From JAOUEA01 sp040882605 (GTDB lineage: Bacteria; Actinomycetota; UBA4738; HRBIN12), in NCBI GenBank assembly GCA_040882605.1, contig JBBEAY010000017.1, positions 62,001 to 126,000 on the forward strand: a DNA stretch of 64,000 bases, written 5' to 3'. Positions 42,422-51,473 of this stretch are shown here, one piece after another. The notes under the pieces are model-generated. The model was not told where the DNA came from, did not search any database, and was given only the letters and a program-made list of their open reading frames with translations. The translations under genes were made by a program, and so were the position numbers. Position 1 is the stretch's first letter. Each line of letters starts with the position of its first letter.

Positions 42422-43416
42422 GCGGGCGCTTCCACCAACGACCCGAGCCGATCCGAGAATCGCGAGAGGAATCCGGCCACGTCGACGTCGAGCGCGACGC
42501 GCGCGTTCTCCTCGGGTTCCCAGCCGACGGGCCACGGGCTGTGACGCACGCCGCGCAGGTCGGCGACGGTCATGCCGCGCGTCCAAAGGCCGTCGGTCTC
42601 GACCTCGACCCTCGTGGTCTGGAACGTGCCGAGCGACTCGTCGATCGCCAGCGCCAGAGCCAACGGGTCGTGCATCGCCGCGCCGCCGGTCACGCCGGTT
42701 CGCTCGTAGAACTCGATGTAGTACGGCACGGCCGTCCGCAGGAAGCGCGCGACCGGTGAGTCGGTCATGCCTTCGCAGATCGCGTCGAGTGCGGCGCGCG
42801 AGAGCTGCACGCGGTCGGTCACGTCGAGGCCTGCACAGAGCGGAAGCCGCGCTGGCTCGCGCCCCGAGAACCCCCGGAACACGGCCTGGGCCGCGTCGGG
42901 GTCGACCCAGATGTTCGCCTCGGCGGCCGGCGTCGCGTTACCGCCCCGCGCGAACGAACCACCCATGATCGCGAACCCGCCGAGAAGGTCCGGCAGACGC
43001 GGCTCCTCGGCGAGCGCGAGCGCCACGTTGGTCAGAGGTCCGGTCGCAACGAGCAGCACCTCGCCGGGACGATCGCGTGCGGTCTCGACCAGAAGCTGCG
43101 CCGCTGCTCGCGACGAAGGCTCGCGCGACGGAGTTGGCAGCTGGGCGTTGCCCAGTCCGCGCTCGCCGTGGACTACTGGGAACGGCTCATGGTCGCGCAC
43201 GATCGGCCGGGCAGCTCCGCGCGCGACCTCGACGTCGCCGAGCCCGACGAGCTCCAACACCGCGAGCGTGTTCTCGGTCGCGTGATCGACGGTGACGTTG
43301 CCCATCACGCTGGTCGCGGCGATCAGCTCGACCTCGGGGGACGCGGCCGCGTAGAGAAGCGCGAGCGCGTCATCGACCCCGGTGTCGACATCGAGGATCA
43401 GTGGCCGAGGCGTCAT
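42418..43416 (-). CDS. Inosine/uridine-preferring nucleoside hydrolase
   Basis: The 332-residue protein carries the calcium-binding nucleoside hydrolase signature DVDTGVDDALAL (D9, D11, D15, D16), VATGPLTNVALAL, the GFAIMGGSF region and MHDPLALALAI near the end. It cleaves nucleosides to base and ribose. ATG 43416 has TACTCT 6 nt upstream and is probably leaderless. Confidence 0.93.
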   Translation of the reverse strand: MTPRPLILDVDTGVDDALALLYAAASPEVELIAATSVMGNVTVDHATENTLAVLELVGLGDVEVARGAARPIVRDHEPFPVVHGERGLGNAQLPTPSREPSSRAAAQLLVETARDRPGEVLLVATGPLTNVALALAEEPRLPDLLGGFAIMGGSFARGGNATPAAEANIWVDPDAAQAVFRGFSGREPARLPLCAGLDVTDRVQLSRAALDAICEGMTDSPVARFLRTAVPYYIEFYERTGVTGGAAMHDPLALALAIDESLGTFQTTRVEVETDGLWTRGMTVADLRGVRHSPWPVGWEPEENARVALDVDVAGFLSRFSDRLGSLVEAPA

Positions 43417-43422
43417 GGTCGA

Positions 43423-43428
43423 AGAGTA
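43423..43428 (-). promoter_or_regulatory. Putative -10 box of leaderless nucleoside hydrolase promoter
   Basis: Minus-strand TACTCT lies 6 nt before the ATG at 43416. Confidence 0.35.
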
Positions 43429-43526
43429 CCGGCAGCCAGCCTCGCCGCCGATTGAAAGCCGCCGGAGAGGTAATCGCCGACGAGCTCTAACTGGAGGCTC
43501 ACGCCAACGAGGCCTGGTAGGTCGAC

Positions 43527-44162
43527 CTAGGACGACGCCGCGGGTTCCAGTTCGAAGCCGATCAGGTTCGCGGAGACTTCCTGGCACATGCGCTGCATGT
43601 GTTCGGGGCCGACCTGCGCGTCGTTCATGAGCACTTGGATCGCGAGGCCGTCGATCAGCGCGCCGAGCTTCATGCCGATCTCGTCTGCGTCCTCACCGTC
43701 GTCGAACTCGCCGGTGGAGCGCCCGTGCCGCACGATGTCGGCGATCGACTGACGCCAGCGGCGCTCGAGCACCTCGCGTTCCTTCGCGAGCGCCGGGTCA
43801 CGCAGGGCGCGTACCCAGATCTCGACCCACAGCGCCCATTCCTCGAGACGCTCGAAGTCGGGTAGGAGCCCGGGCACCGACAGGTCGATCAGTCGAGAGA
43901 GCTGATCGCGGGCAGAGTCTAGCCGGCGCAGGTCGCGCGCCTGCGCGAGGTAGTACTTGTCGTTGGCGTAGGTCAGCGCCTCGACGAGCAGCCGGTCCTT
44001 CGACTCGAAGTAGTAAAGGATCAGCCCGGGGGAGACGCCGCACTGCTCGGCGATATCCTGGATGCGGGTCTCGGCGAGCCCGCGATCGGTGATGACGCGC
44101 GCGGCAGCCTCCAGGATCTCCTGGTGGCGGTCCCTGCCGTTCTTCTGTCGTACGCGAGCCAA
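43527..44162 (-). CDS. TetR-family transcriptional regulator
   Basis: The 211-residue regulator has a TetR helix-turn-helix (HQEILEAAARVITDRGL; GVSPGLILYYFESKDRL, about residues 12-55) and a C-terminal ligand domain resembling BetI-type regulators. The start is TTG 44162, chosen because ACGGAGGCTCAC places an ideal ribosome site 5 nt before it; no ATG is suitably placed. It diverges from the FAD oxidoreductase gene at 44386. Confidence 0.9.
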   Translation of the reverse strand: MARVRQKNGRDRHQEILEAAARVITDRGLAETRIQDIAEQCGVSPGLILYYFESKDRLLVEALTYANDKYYLAQARDLRRLDSARDQLSRLIDLSVPGLLPDFERLEEWALWVEIWVRALRDPALAKEREVLERRWRQSIADIVRHGRSTGEFDDGEDADEIGMKLGALIDGLAIQVLMNDAQVGPEHMQRMCQEVSANLIGFELEPAASS

Positions 44163-44175
44163 GTGAGCCTCCGTC

Positions 44176-44236
44176 GGCCTGAACGCCGTACAGCCGAAGG
44201 CCGCGGGCGCTCGTTCCTTGTATGAGCGTTCAGGCC
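44176..44236. promoter_or_regulatory. Long-spaced inverted repeat, likely TetR operator pair
   Basis: GGCCTGAACGC (44176-44186) and GCGTTCAGGCC (44226-44236) are perfect 11-bp inverted copies 39 bp apart in the divergent region. The spacing suits two regulator molecules or looping. Confidence 0.45.
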
Positions 44237-44287
44237 ACTGTACCGGCATGACCTGCGAAGTCAAAACTCGCGAAGGCCGTACCCGAG

Positions 44288-44317
44288 TTGACTGGTGATT
44301 CAAACTCAGGCCATACT
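44288..44317 (+). promoter_or_regulatory. Putative promoter of the FAD oxidoreductase operon
   Basis: TTGACT (44288-44293), an 18-bp spacer and CATACT (44312-44317) precede the ATG at 44386 by about 70 bp. GAGTT...AACTC arms flank and overlap the -35 region. Confidence 0.4.
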
Positions 44318-44385
44318 GCCCGGGTTCAGGCACGCTCACTGGCCAAGAAGAGGCCAGAGAAGAAAAGGAAAGGACGAACAGGGCC

Positions 44386-46005
44386 ATGGCTTCGAACACC
44401 TACGACGCGATCGTCATCGGCGGCGGTCACAACGGACTTACGAGCGGCGCTTACTTCGCTCGCCACGGCGCTCGCACGGTGGTGCTCGAGGGCCGCAACA
44501 AGACCGGCGGCGCCGCCGACACGAGCGCGCCGTTCGCCGACCACCCGGAGATCAGCGTCACGACCTACAGCTACGTGATGTCGCTGATGCCGCCGACGAT
44601 CATCCGTGAGCTGAACCTGAAGCGCCACGGCTACGACGTCACCCCGTTCGGCCCGTACTTCCAGGCCTTCCCCGACGGTCGCGCGATCACCGTGTACGCC
44701 GACGACGCGAAGAAGAGCTACGACTCGATCGCGCAGTTCTCGAAGAAGGACGCTGACACGCTTCCGAAGTGGGAAGCCTGGATGAAGGGCGTCAGCGACG
44801 TGCTCGGTCCCCTGCTGCTCAGCGTGCCGCCGCACGTGGGCTCGACGAAGCTCGGCGATCTGATCCCGCAGATGCAGACCGCGTGGAACATGCGCAAGCT
44901 CGGCCAGCGCGGTGTGGCCGATGTGACGCGCCTGTTCTCGATGAGCGTGACCGACCTCCTAAACGACTGGTTCGAGTCCGATGCGATCAAGGCGATGCTC
45001 TCGGTCAACGGCGTGATCGGCACATGGGCCGGCCCCGACGAGCCCGGCACCGCCTACGTGATGCTGCATCACTCGATCGGCGATGTCGGCGACGGCCACC
45101 TCGGAAGCTGGGGCTTCCAGCAGGGCGGCATGGGCGCGGTGAGCGATTCGATCCGCGGTAGCGCGGAGTCGTTCGGCTGTGAGATCCGTACCGAGGCCAA
45201 GGTCACGAAGATCCTGACCCGTGGCGGCCGAGCTGTGGGCGTCGCGCTCGACAACGGCGACGAGCTTCGCGCCCCCGTGGTCGTGAGCTGCGTGCATCCA
45301 AAGATCGGCTTCCTCGACCTGCTCGATCGCAACGAGCTTCCCGCGGATTTCGTCTGGGACATCGAACGCTGGAAGACCCGCTCGGGCACCGTGAAGATCA
45401 ACGTCGCGATCAGTGAGCTCCCCGACTTCACCTCGATACCGGGCACCGATCAGCAAGACCACCACACCGGCGCGGTCGAGCTGTGCCTCTCGCCGCAGTA
45501 TGCGGAGCGGGCGTTCCAGGATGCGCACATCGAACGCAAGCCGGCGACCGCGCCATTCGTCGACGGCACGATCCCGACGACCCTCGACCGAAAGCTTGCG
45601 CCCGAGGGCGTGCACGTGTTCTCGATGTTCACGCAGTGGGTGCCCGAGGACTTCGTGGACGAGCCGCATCGCGAGGAGCTCGACGCATACGCGCAGCGCA
45701 TCTTCGACGGCTACAACGACCTTGCGCCGAACTTCAAGAGCTCGATCATCGACTACCAGGTGATCGGCCCCTACGACATGGAGCAGGATCTCGGCCTGAT
45801 CGGCGGGAACATCTTCCACGGGGAGCTAAGCGTCGATCAGCTGTTCCACATGCGGCCCGCGCCCGGGTACGCCGACTTCCGCACGCCGATCAAGGGTCTG
45901 TACCACGGCTCGTGCGCCACGCACGGCGGTGGCGGCGTGAACGGCATCCCCGGCTGGCAGGCGTACAAGGCGGCCGTGAAGGACAAGGCCCTCCCCAAGA
46001 GATAG
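44386..46005 (+). CDS. FAD-dependent oxidoreductase, phytoene-desaturase/PYROXD2-like
   Basis: The 539-residue flavoprotein starts with the FAD motif YDAIVIGGGHNGLTSGAYFA and the second conserved segment VLEGRNKTGGAADTS. It ends GLYHGSCATHGGGGVNGIPG, as in phytoene-dehydrogenase-related oxidoreductases. It is not in a carotenoid cluster; the adjacent TetR regulator and the ADP-forming acyl-CoA synthetase directly downstream suggest oxidation of an amine or alcohol to an acid that is then activated. AGGAAAGG lies about 13 nt before the ATG. Confidence 0.82.
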   Translation: MASNTYDAIVIGGGHNGLTSGAYFARHGARTVVLEGRNKTGGAADTSAPFADHPEISVTTYSYVMSLMPPTIIRELNLKRHGYDVTPFGPYFQAFPDGRAITVYADDAKKSYDSIAQFSKKDADTLPKWEAWMKGVSDVLGPLLLSVPPHVGSTKLGDLIPQMQTAWNMRKLGQRGVADVTRLFSMSVTDLLNDWFESDAIKAMLSVNGVIGTWAGPDEPGTAYVMLHHSIGDVGDGHLGSWGFQQGGMGAVSDSIRGSAESFGCEIRTEAKVTKILTRGGRAVGVALDNGDELRAPVVVSCVHPKIGFLDLLDRNELPADFVWDIERWKTRSGTVKINVAISELPDFTSIPGTDQQDHHTGAVELCLSPQYAERAFQDAHIERKPATAPFVDGTIPTTLDRKLAPEGVHVFSMFTQWVPEDFVDEPHREELDAYAQRIFDGYNDLAPNFKSSIIDYQVIGPYDMEQDLGLIGGNIFHGELSVDQLFHMRPAPGYADFRTPIKGLYHGSCATHGGGGVNGIPGWQAYKAAVKDKALPKR

Positions 46006-48129
46006 GTGGCCGTCTCTGCCGATCGCTCCGCGATGAGGCCGAGCCTCGAGCCGATGCTCGAGGCTCGGTCCGTTGCGGTCGTGGGCGCCTCGGTGAAGGA
46101 AGGCTCGCTCGGCCGGGCGATGATCGAGGAGCTGCAGCGCGGCGGCTACGAGGGCTCGATCTATCCGGTGAACCCGGGCTACGACGAGGTGCTGGGGCTC
46201 GCGTGCTACCCGTCGGTCGCGGAGACGCCCGGCGACGGTGTGGACTTGGCGATCTTGGGAGTGGCGAACCGGCGCATCGAGCAGGCTGGGCGCGATGCCG
46301 TCGCCGCGGGCGCGCGATCGCTTGTGACGTTCTCGTCGCTCTACGAGGATCCGGTCTCGGGCGTCGCGCCGTTGCCCGAGCGGGTCGCCGCGATCGCGCG
46401 CGACGCGGGCGTGCCCTTGTGCGGCGGCAACGGAATGGGTTTCTGCCACGAGACGTTCAAGCTGCGCGCGACCGGGTTCCCGACGCCCGATCATATGCGG
46501 CATGGTCCGGTGACCTTCATCTCGCACTCGGGATCCGCCTTCGCGGCGCTCGCCTTCAACGACCGAGGCATCGGATTCAACCTGCTGGTCTCGAGCGGGC
46601 ACGAACTCGGGGCCACGATGGACGACTACATGGCGTATGCCCTCGAGCGTGAGGAAACGCGCGTGCTCGCGGTCCTGCTGGAGACCGTTCGCGATCCGCG
46701 GGGGTTCCGGGCGCAGCTCGCGCGAGCGCTCGACCTCGACGTGCCGGTGATCGCCCTCAAGGTCGGGCGCACCGAAGGATCGAAGGCGATGGTGACCGCG
46801 CACTCGGGCGCGCTCGCCGGAGAGCACGGTGCATACGAGGCGCTGTTCGACGATTGCGGTGTGCACGAGGTGCTCACGCTCGAGGAGATGGCCGACGCGA
46901 TGGAGCTGTTCTCGTCACCGAGGCGAGTGGGCGGCACCGCACGGGGCATCGCGAGCGTGCACGACTCCGGAGGCGAGCGCGCCCTCTTCGTCGACCGGGC
47001 GCACGACCTGGGCGTGCCGCTCGCGGCGGTGACGACCGAGACCTTGTCGAAGATCGCCGACACGCTCGACCCCGGACTCGAGGCGGCGAACCCGCTCGAC
47101 GCGTGGGGTACGGGCATCGACGCCGATCGCATCTTCCGGGAATCCTTCCTCGCGTTGCACGACGATCCCGACACGGCCGTCATGGCCTTCGTGGTCGACC
47201 TCACGCGCCAGGGCGAGCCCTACGACGAGGGCTACCTGCAGATCGCGCGCGATGTGTGGAGCGCGACCACGAAGCCGTTCTGTGTGCTCTCGAACCTCGC
47301 GAGTGCGATCGCGATCGACGAAGCCGCCCAGCTCCGCGACCGCGGGATCCCGGTGCTCGAGGGCACATCGTCAGGACTCGTCGCGCTGCGGGCGCTGATC
47401 GCTCACCGAGACGTGGGAGTTCGCACCGAGAACGTGCCTTTCGTTGCAGCGCCAGACAACGTGCGCGCGCGCTGGCGCGATCGGCTCTCGAAAGGCGACG
47501 AGATCGGCGAGCTCGAAGGTCTCGCGTTGCTCGCCGACTACGGTGTTCCGGTTGTCGAGGCGCGCACGGCCTCGAGCGTCGGCGAGGCGGTTGCGGCGGC
47601 CACCGCGATCGGGTTCCCGGTCGTGCTTAAGACCGCGGCCGCCGGGGTGCAGCACAAGTCCGATGTCGGCGGCGTGCGGCTCGGGCTTGCCGACGCCGAT
47701 GCCGTGCGACAGGCCTACGACGAGGTGACCTCGAGCCTCGGTTCACAGGTCGCCGTCGGCGCGATGGCGCCCGACGGTGTGGAAGTCGCGCTCGGCCTCG
47801 TGAACGACCCGACCTTCGGCCCACTGGTGCTGGTGGCCGCCGGCGGGGTGCTCGTCGAACTCTTGCACGATCGCGCGCTCGCGTTCCCGCCGCTCGATGA
47901 AGCCCGTGCGCGGCGACTGGTCGACCGTCTGCAGATGCGGCCGCTGCTCGACGGCGTGCGCGGCGCCCCGGCTGCCGATGTCGACTCGCTCGTACATGGC
48001 GTTTCGCGGCTCTCGGTGCTCGCCGCCGACCTCGGCGATCTCATCGCTGCGCTCGACGTGAACCCGGTGATCGTCTCGCACGAGGGCTGCGTTGCGGTCG
48101 ACGCGTTGGTGATCCCCCGTCGAAGTTGA
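46006..48129 (+). CDS. ADP-forming acetate/acyl-CoA synthetase (fused alpha-beta)
   Basis: The 707-residue fusion has a CoA-binding domain (RSVAVVGASVKEGSLGRAM), a succinyl-CoA-ligase-like domain with TAHSGALAGEHGAYEALFDD, and a C-terminal ATP-grasp domain (FPVVLKTAAAGVQHKSDVGG). It interconverts acyl-CoA plus ADP and acid plus ATP. The GTG start follows the preceding stop with no gap, giving tight coupling; ATG 46033 is an alternative. Acid specificity is unknown. Confidence 0.9.
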   Translation: MAVSADRSAMRPSLEPMLEARSVAVVGASVKEGSLGRAMIEELQRGGYEGSIYPVNPGYDEVLGLACYPSVAETPGDGVDLAILGVANRRIEQAGRDAVAAGARSLVTFSSLYEDPVSGVAPLPERVAAIARDAGVPLCGGNGMGFCHETFKLRATGFPTPDHMRHGPVTFISHSGSAFAALAFNDRGIGFNLLVSSGHELGATMDDYMAYALEREETRVLAVLLETVRDPRGFRAQLARALDLDVPVIALKVGRTEGSKAMVTAHSGALAGEHGAYEALFDDCGVHEVLTLEEMADAMELFSSPRRVGGTARGIASVHDSGGERALFVDRAHDLGVPLAAVTTETLSKIADTLDPGLEAANPLDAWGTGIDADRIFRESFLALHDDPDTAVMAFVVDLTRQGEPYDEGYLQIARDVWSATTKPFCVLSNLASAIAIDEAAQLRDRGIPVLEGTSSGLVALRALIAHRDVGVRTENVPFVAAPDNVRARWRDRLSKGDEIGELEGLALLADYGVPVVEARTASSVGEAVAAATAIGFPVVLKTAAAGVQHKSDVGGVRLGLADADAVRQAYDEVTSSLGSQVAVGAMAPDGVEVALGLVNDPTFGPLVLVAAGGVLVELLHDRALAFPPLDEARARRLVDRLQMRPLLDGVRGAPAADVDSLVHGVSRLSVLAADLGDLIAALDVNPVIVSHEGCVAVDALVIPRRS

Positions 48130-48141
48130 GCGGCCTACCGA

Positions 48142-49116
48142 TCACGCGAAGCGGATCAAGACTTTCCCGGACTTCCCCGATGCGGCCAGCCGGTCGAATG
48201 CGTCGTGCACCTCATCGACTTCGAACACGGAGTCGATCGATGGCTCGACACGACCGTCGGCCAGCATCGGGACCACCTCGTCGGCGAACCTCGAAACGGC
48301 GCGAGCCTTCTCGGCGATGGACCGTGCCCGTAGCACCGTGCCCCGCACGGTCGCACGTCGAACCATGAGCTGCAGCAGGTCCAATTCGGCTCTCGTGCCG
48401 GAAGCCACGCTGACCACGACGATGCGCCCTCGGATCGCCAGCATCGCCAGGTCACCGGGAAGGTTCGACGACCCGACGAGCTCGAGCACGAGATCGACGC
48501 CTCGCCCGGCGGTAAGCTCCATGACTGCGGTTCCCACATCGGGCGAGTGGATCGGCTCTGCGCCGAGTGCCCGAACGGTCTCGGCAGCATCATCGCTCCT
48601 GACGACTCCGATGGCGCGGGCACCGAGAACACGAGCGATCTGCACCGCTGCGGTGCCGACGGCTCCTGAGGCTCCCTGCACGAGGACGGTCTCGTCACCG
48701 CGAAGCTCCCCCTGGGTCCTAAGGGCGTCGTGCGCGGTGATGAAGACCTCCGGAACTGCTGCGGCTTCCTCGTCTGACAACCGGTCGGGAACGCGTGTGA
48801 CGCACCGTTCGTGAACCGCAACCCGGGTGGCCAGGCCGCCACCGGCGACCAGTCCGAAGACGCGGTCACCGGTCGACCATTCCGAGACGTCGCGGCCGAT
48901 CGCCGTCACCGTGCCTGATACTTCGAGGCCAGCGACATCGGGAACGACGCCGAGCGGCGGAGGGTAGCGTCCCGCCCGCTGTTGTAGGTCGGCAGGGTTC
49001 AAGCCGGCCAGGGCGACATCGACGAGCACCTCGGTAGATGCGGGCTGAACGTCGGTGCGCTCCTCGATGCGCACGACCTCGTTCCCGCCGGTGCTCGCGA
49101 ACGCCACCACCATCAT
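48142..49116 (-). CDS. Zinc-independent quinone oxidoreductase (MDR family)
   Basis: The 324-residue NADPH:quinone reductase-like protein has an N-terminal GroES-like domain (GLNPADLQQRAGRYPPP, GLEVSGTVTAIG) and a nucleotide-binding domain with VLVQGASGAVGTAAVQIARV. No zinc-binding cysteines are present. Two adjacent ATGs (49116, 49113) are possible starts. It converges on the acyl-CoA synthetase gene with 12 bp between. Confidence 0.9.
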   Translation of the reverse strand: MMVVAFASTGGNEVVRIEERTDVQPASTEVLVDVALAGLNPADLQQRAGRYPPPLGVVPDVAGLEVSGTVTAIGRDVSEWSTGDRVFGLVAGGGLATRVAVHERCVTRVPDRLSDEEAAAVPEVFITAHDALRTQGELRGDETVLVQGASGAVGTAAVQIARVLGARAIGVVRSDDAAETVRALGAEPIHSPDVGTAVMELTAGRGVDLVLELVGSSNLPGDLAMLAIRGRIVVVSVASGTRAELDLLQLMVRRATVRGTVLRARSIAEKARAVSRFADEVVPMLADGRVEPSIDSVFEVDEVHDAFDRLAASGKSGKVLIRFA

Positions 49117-49262
49117 GGTCTGGCGACGAAACGGTGAAGGCATCGCATGGGCCGAGGGTAGCCGACGACGCTGCGCCTGGAGGTTTGGCGCTCGTCGATG
49201 ACGGGAACGCATCTGCTCGCTGGCGCGCACGGGGCGCGTCGTTCGATGGGGAGGGATCTCAT

Positions 49263-49586
49263 ATGGTTGGCATGCTGGCGTTCCTCGCGCAGGCGGGGGA
49301 GAACAACAACGGGGATGGCGTCGATGTCACGTCGATCCTGGGCTACATCGTGGTAGGCGCGATCGTGGGGGTGCTCGCGAGGTTCTTGGTCCCGGGCGAC
49401 GACCCGATGGGCATCATCGGCACGATCCTGTTGGGCATCGTGGGCGCTGTGATCGGTGGGTGGCTCGCCGGTGAGGTCTTCAAAGACACGAGCGGCGTCG
49501 ACTGGATCGCATCGATCGTCGTCGCCGTGATCCTGGTAATCGGCTACCGTGCGATCGCGGGGAACCGTGGCCGCGTGAACAGCTGA
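49263..49586 (+). CDS. GlsB/YeaQ/YmgE-family small membrane protein
   Basis: The 107-residue protein has about three hydrophobic helices with glycine-zipper segments (VVGAIVGVLARFLVPGDDP, GIVGAVIGGWLAGE). The family is annotated as transglycosylase-associated or stress-related membrane protein without proven chemistry. GGGGAGG precedes the ATG. Confidence 0.9.
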   Translation: MVGMLAFLAQAGENNNGDGVDVTSILGYIVVGAIVGVLARFLVPGDDPMGIIGTILLGIVGAVIGGWLAGEVFKDTSGVDWIASIVVAVILVIGYRAIAGNRGRVNS

Positions 49587-49682
49587 CCTACCGATACGTC
49601 GCACCATCACCGTGAACGGGCCGGGGGTTCGCCCCCGGCCCGGTGCGCGTTCGCGATCCGCGGGCGCAGTAGCCTGCGGTTC

Positions 49683-50266
49683 GTGACCTCTGACACCGCT
49701 GGCACCCCCGAGACCTCTGGGACCTCCGGCACCGAGCTGTGCTTCCTGCCGGCGACCCAGCTGGCTGGCCTCCTGCGATCGGGGGAGCTCTCGGCTCGCG
49801 AGTCATGGCCGCACACCTCGCACGCGTCGAAGCGACAGACCCGACGGTGAGCGCCATCGTGACTCTCGTCGCCGATCGCGCAACCGAAGCGGCCGAGCGA
49901 GCCGACGACTCGCTCGCTCGCGGCGACGCGGTCGGCCCGCTGCACGGCCTGCCCATCGCGCACAAGGATCTGGTCGCCACCGCCGGCATCCGCACGACGG
50001 GTGGCTCGCCCATCTTCACCGACACGGTGCCCGTCGCCGACGACTGCTGGTCAAGCGCGCACGAGCCGCCGGTGCCATCGTGATCGGCAAGACGAACACC
50101 TGAGTTCGGGTTCGTAGACGTTCAACCCGATCTTCGGGCGGACCTTGAACCCGTACGACCTGACGAAAACCTGTGGCGGCTCTTCGGGCGTGGCGACGAC
50201 CTCGGCGTGTTGCGACTCGCGCACGCGTTCGAGCAGGCAACGAGGGTCGGCGAACGACGCCCGTAG
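49683..50266 (+). pseudogene. Amidase-signature gene collapsed by deletion and frameshifts
   Basis: The order of an amidase is preserved in pieces: an N-terminal start from GTG 49683 (LCFLPATQLAGLLRSGELSA), then in another frame HLARVEATDPTVSAIV and GPLHGLPIAHKDLVATAGI, then VIGKTNT, then FNPIFGRTLNPYDLTKTCGG, reaching the amidase GGSSG loop. Within 12 bp of that loop it jumps to the family's C-terminal end (GDDLGVLRLAHAFEQATR) and stops at 50266. At least four frame or stop lesions and a loss of about 270 residues show this is a true pseudogene. Confidence 0.85.
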
Positions 50267-50269
50267 ACT
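50264..50269 (+). promoter_or_regulatory. Putative -10 box before the coupled micro-ORF
   Basis: TAGACT lies 8 nt before the ATG at 50278, identical in sequence and spacing to the box before the acyl-CoA dehydrogenase. It overlaps the stop codon of the amidase remnant. Confidence 0.4.
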
Positions 50270-50277
50270 CCGGTTCC

Positions 50278-50307
50278 ATGCCCTTGTCGTTCAACGAGAT
50301 CCGATGA
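50278..50307 (+). CDS. Nine-residue micro-ORF coupled to the M24 gene
   Basis: ATG 50278 opens a frame encoding MPLSFNEIR whose TGA (50305-50307) overlaps the ATG of the M24 gene (ATGA). A TAGACT box 8 nt upstream would make this ORF, not the M24 gene, the leaderless start of the mRNA. It may serve to deliver ribosomes to the next start by termination-reinitiation. Chance occurrence cannot be excluded. Confidence 0.4.
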   Translation: MPLSFNEIR

Positions 50308-51473
50308 AGCACGCCGTGGACCTCGAGCGGCTCCGTCTGGGTCGGCTCGAGCGCTTGCAGGGGGCGATGCACGACCACGACGTCGAGGTGCTCCTGCTCG
50401 CGAACGAGCCGAACGTGCGATACGCGGCCGGCGCCACCGCGATGCCGGTCTACGCCATGAGCACCTTCGCGCGATGTGCGGTCGTGCCGCAGCAGGGCAC
50501 GCCGATCCTGTTCGAGCATGCGAACTCGGTGCACCGATCGAAGCTGCGAGCCCCCGACGTCCGCCCGATGCACGCGTGGGAGTTCTACGACGACCCGGCC
50601 TCGCAGGCGGCGATCTGGGCCGACGAAACGCTCGCCGCCGTGCGCGAGCTCGGCGCGAGCGGTGAGCACATCGCCGTCGACCGCCTCGGCACACCGGCGT
50701 TCCTCGCGCTCGTCGAACGAGAAGTGCGACTGCTCGACTCGGCGCCTGTCACCCAGCAGGCGCGGCTGGTGAAGACTTCCGAGGAGATCGAGCTTTTCGA
50801 CCTCAACGCCGCCTTGATCATGGAGATGCTCACAGAGTTCGAGGCCGCGATCGCGCCCGGCGTCACAGAACGTGAGCTGCTCGGCGTGCTCTCCGACGTG
50901 ATGGTCCGCGGCGGCGGCGAGTATCTGGCGACGACCACGGTGTGTTCCGGTCCGAACACGAATCCGTGGCGGGCCGAGACGACCGACCGGCGTCTCGAGG
51001 AACGTGATCTCGTCTTCGTCGACACCGACACAGTGGGTCTCGAGGGATGCTTCTTCTGTGTGTCGCGAACGTTCCCGGTGGGCGAGGGTGAGCCGACCGC
51101 CGAGCAGCGTGCGTTGTATCGCGAGTCGTTCGAGTGGCTCGCTGAGATGAAGGCCCTGGTGCGCCCGGGCATCACGTGCGGTGAGCTCGCGACGAAAGCG
51201 CCGCCGTTCCCGGCCCGATTCGCGGCGCAGCGTTACGAATGCTTCTTCCACGGCATCGGGCTCGAAGAGGAGAACCCGAGCCTGTGCCACCCCGATGACG
51301 TGCAGCCCAATCCCGACACCGTGCTCGAAGAGGGTGCCGCGCTCGTGGTCGAGCTGTACGCCGGCGAGGTCGGCGCGCGAGACGGCCTGAAGCTCGGCGA
51401 CGAGCTGCTCGTCACCGCCGACGGGCACCGGGTGTTCGCGCCCTACCCGTTCTCCAAGCGGCTGCTCGGCTGA
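50304..51473 (+). CDS. M24 pita-bread-fold protein, DddP-like, with incomplete metal site
   Basis: The 389-residue protein aligns by motif with the DddP branch of M24: VFVDTDTVGLEG, FHGIGLEEENPSL and VVELYAGEVGARDGLKL. DddP enzymes are iron-dependent DMSP lyases. Metal-ligand positions D240, D242, H316 and E350 are present, but the third Asp is C252 and the last Glu is G365, so a standard dinuclear site cannot form. The protein may be a metal-free hydrolase like creatinase, have shifted ligands, or be non-catalytic. No strong ribosome site is seen; the start overlaps a micro-ORF stop. Confidence 0.75.
   Translation: MKHAVDLERLRLGRLERLQGAMHDHDVEVLLLANEPNVRYAAGATAMPVYAMSTFARCAVVPQQGTPILFEHANSVHRSKLRAPDVRPMHAWEFYDDPASQAAIWADETLAAVRELGASGEHIAVDRLGTPAFLALVEREVRLLDSAPVTQQARLVKTSEEIELFDLNAALIMEMLTEFEAAIAPGVTERELLGVLSDVMVRGGGEYLATTTVCSGPNTNPWRAETTDRRLEERDLVFVDTDTVGLEGCFFCVSRTFPVGEGEPTAEQRALYRESFEWLAEMKALVRPGITCGELATKAPPFPARFAAQRYECFFHGIGLEEENPSLCHPDDVQPNPDTVLEEGAALVVELYAGEVGARDGLKLGDELLVTADGHRVFAPYPFSKRLLG

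Noticed and set aside
43518..43529. Perfect 12-bp palindrome TAGGTCGACCTA
   Set aside because: It spans the tetR stop codon, has no spacer or partner, and is most simply a chance palindrome in GC-rich DNA.
50278..50307. Micro-ORF as the true N-terminus of the M24 protein
   Set aside because: It is in a different frame from the M24 gene and ends at its ATG.
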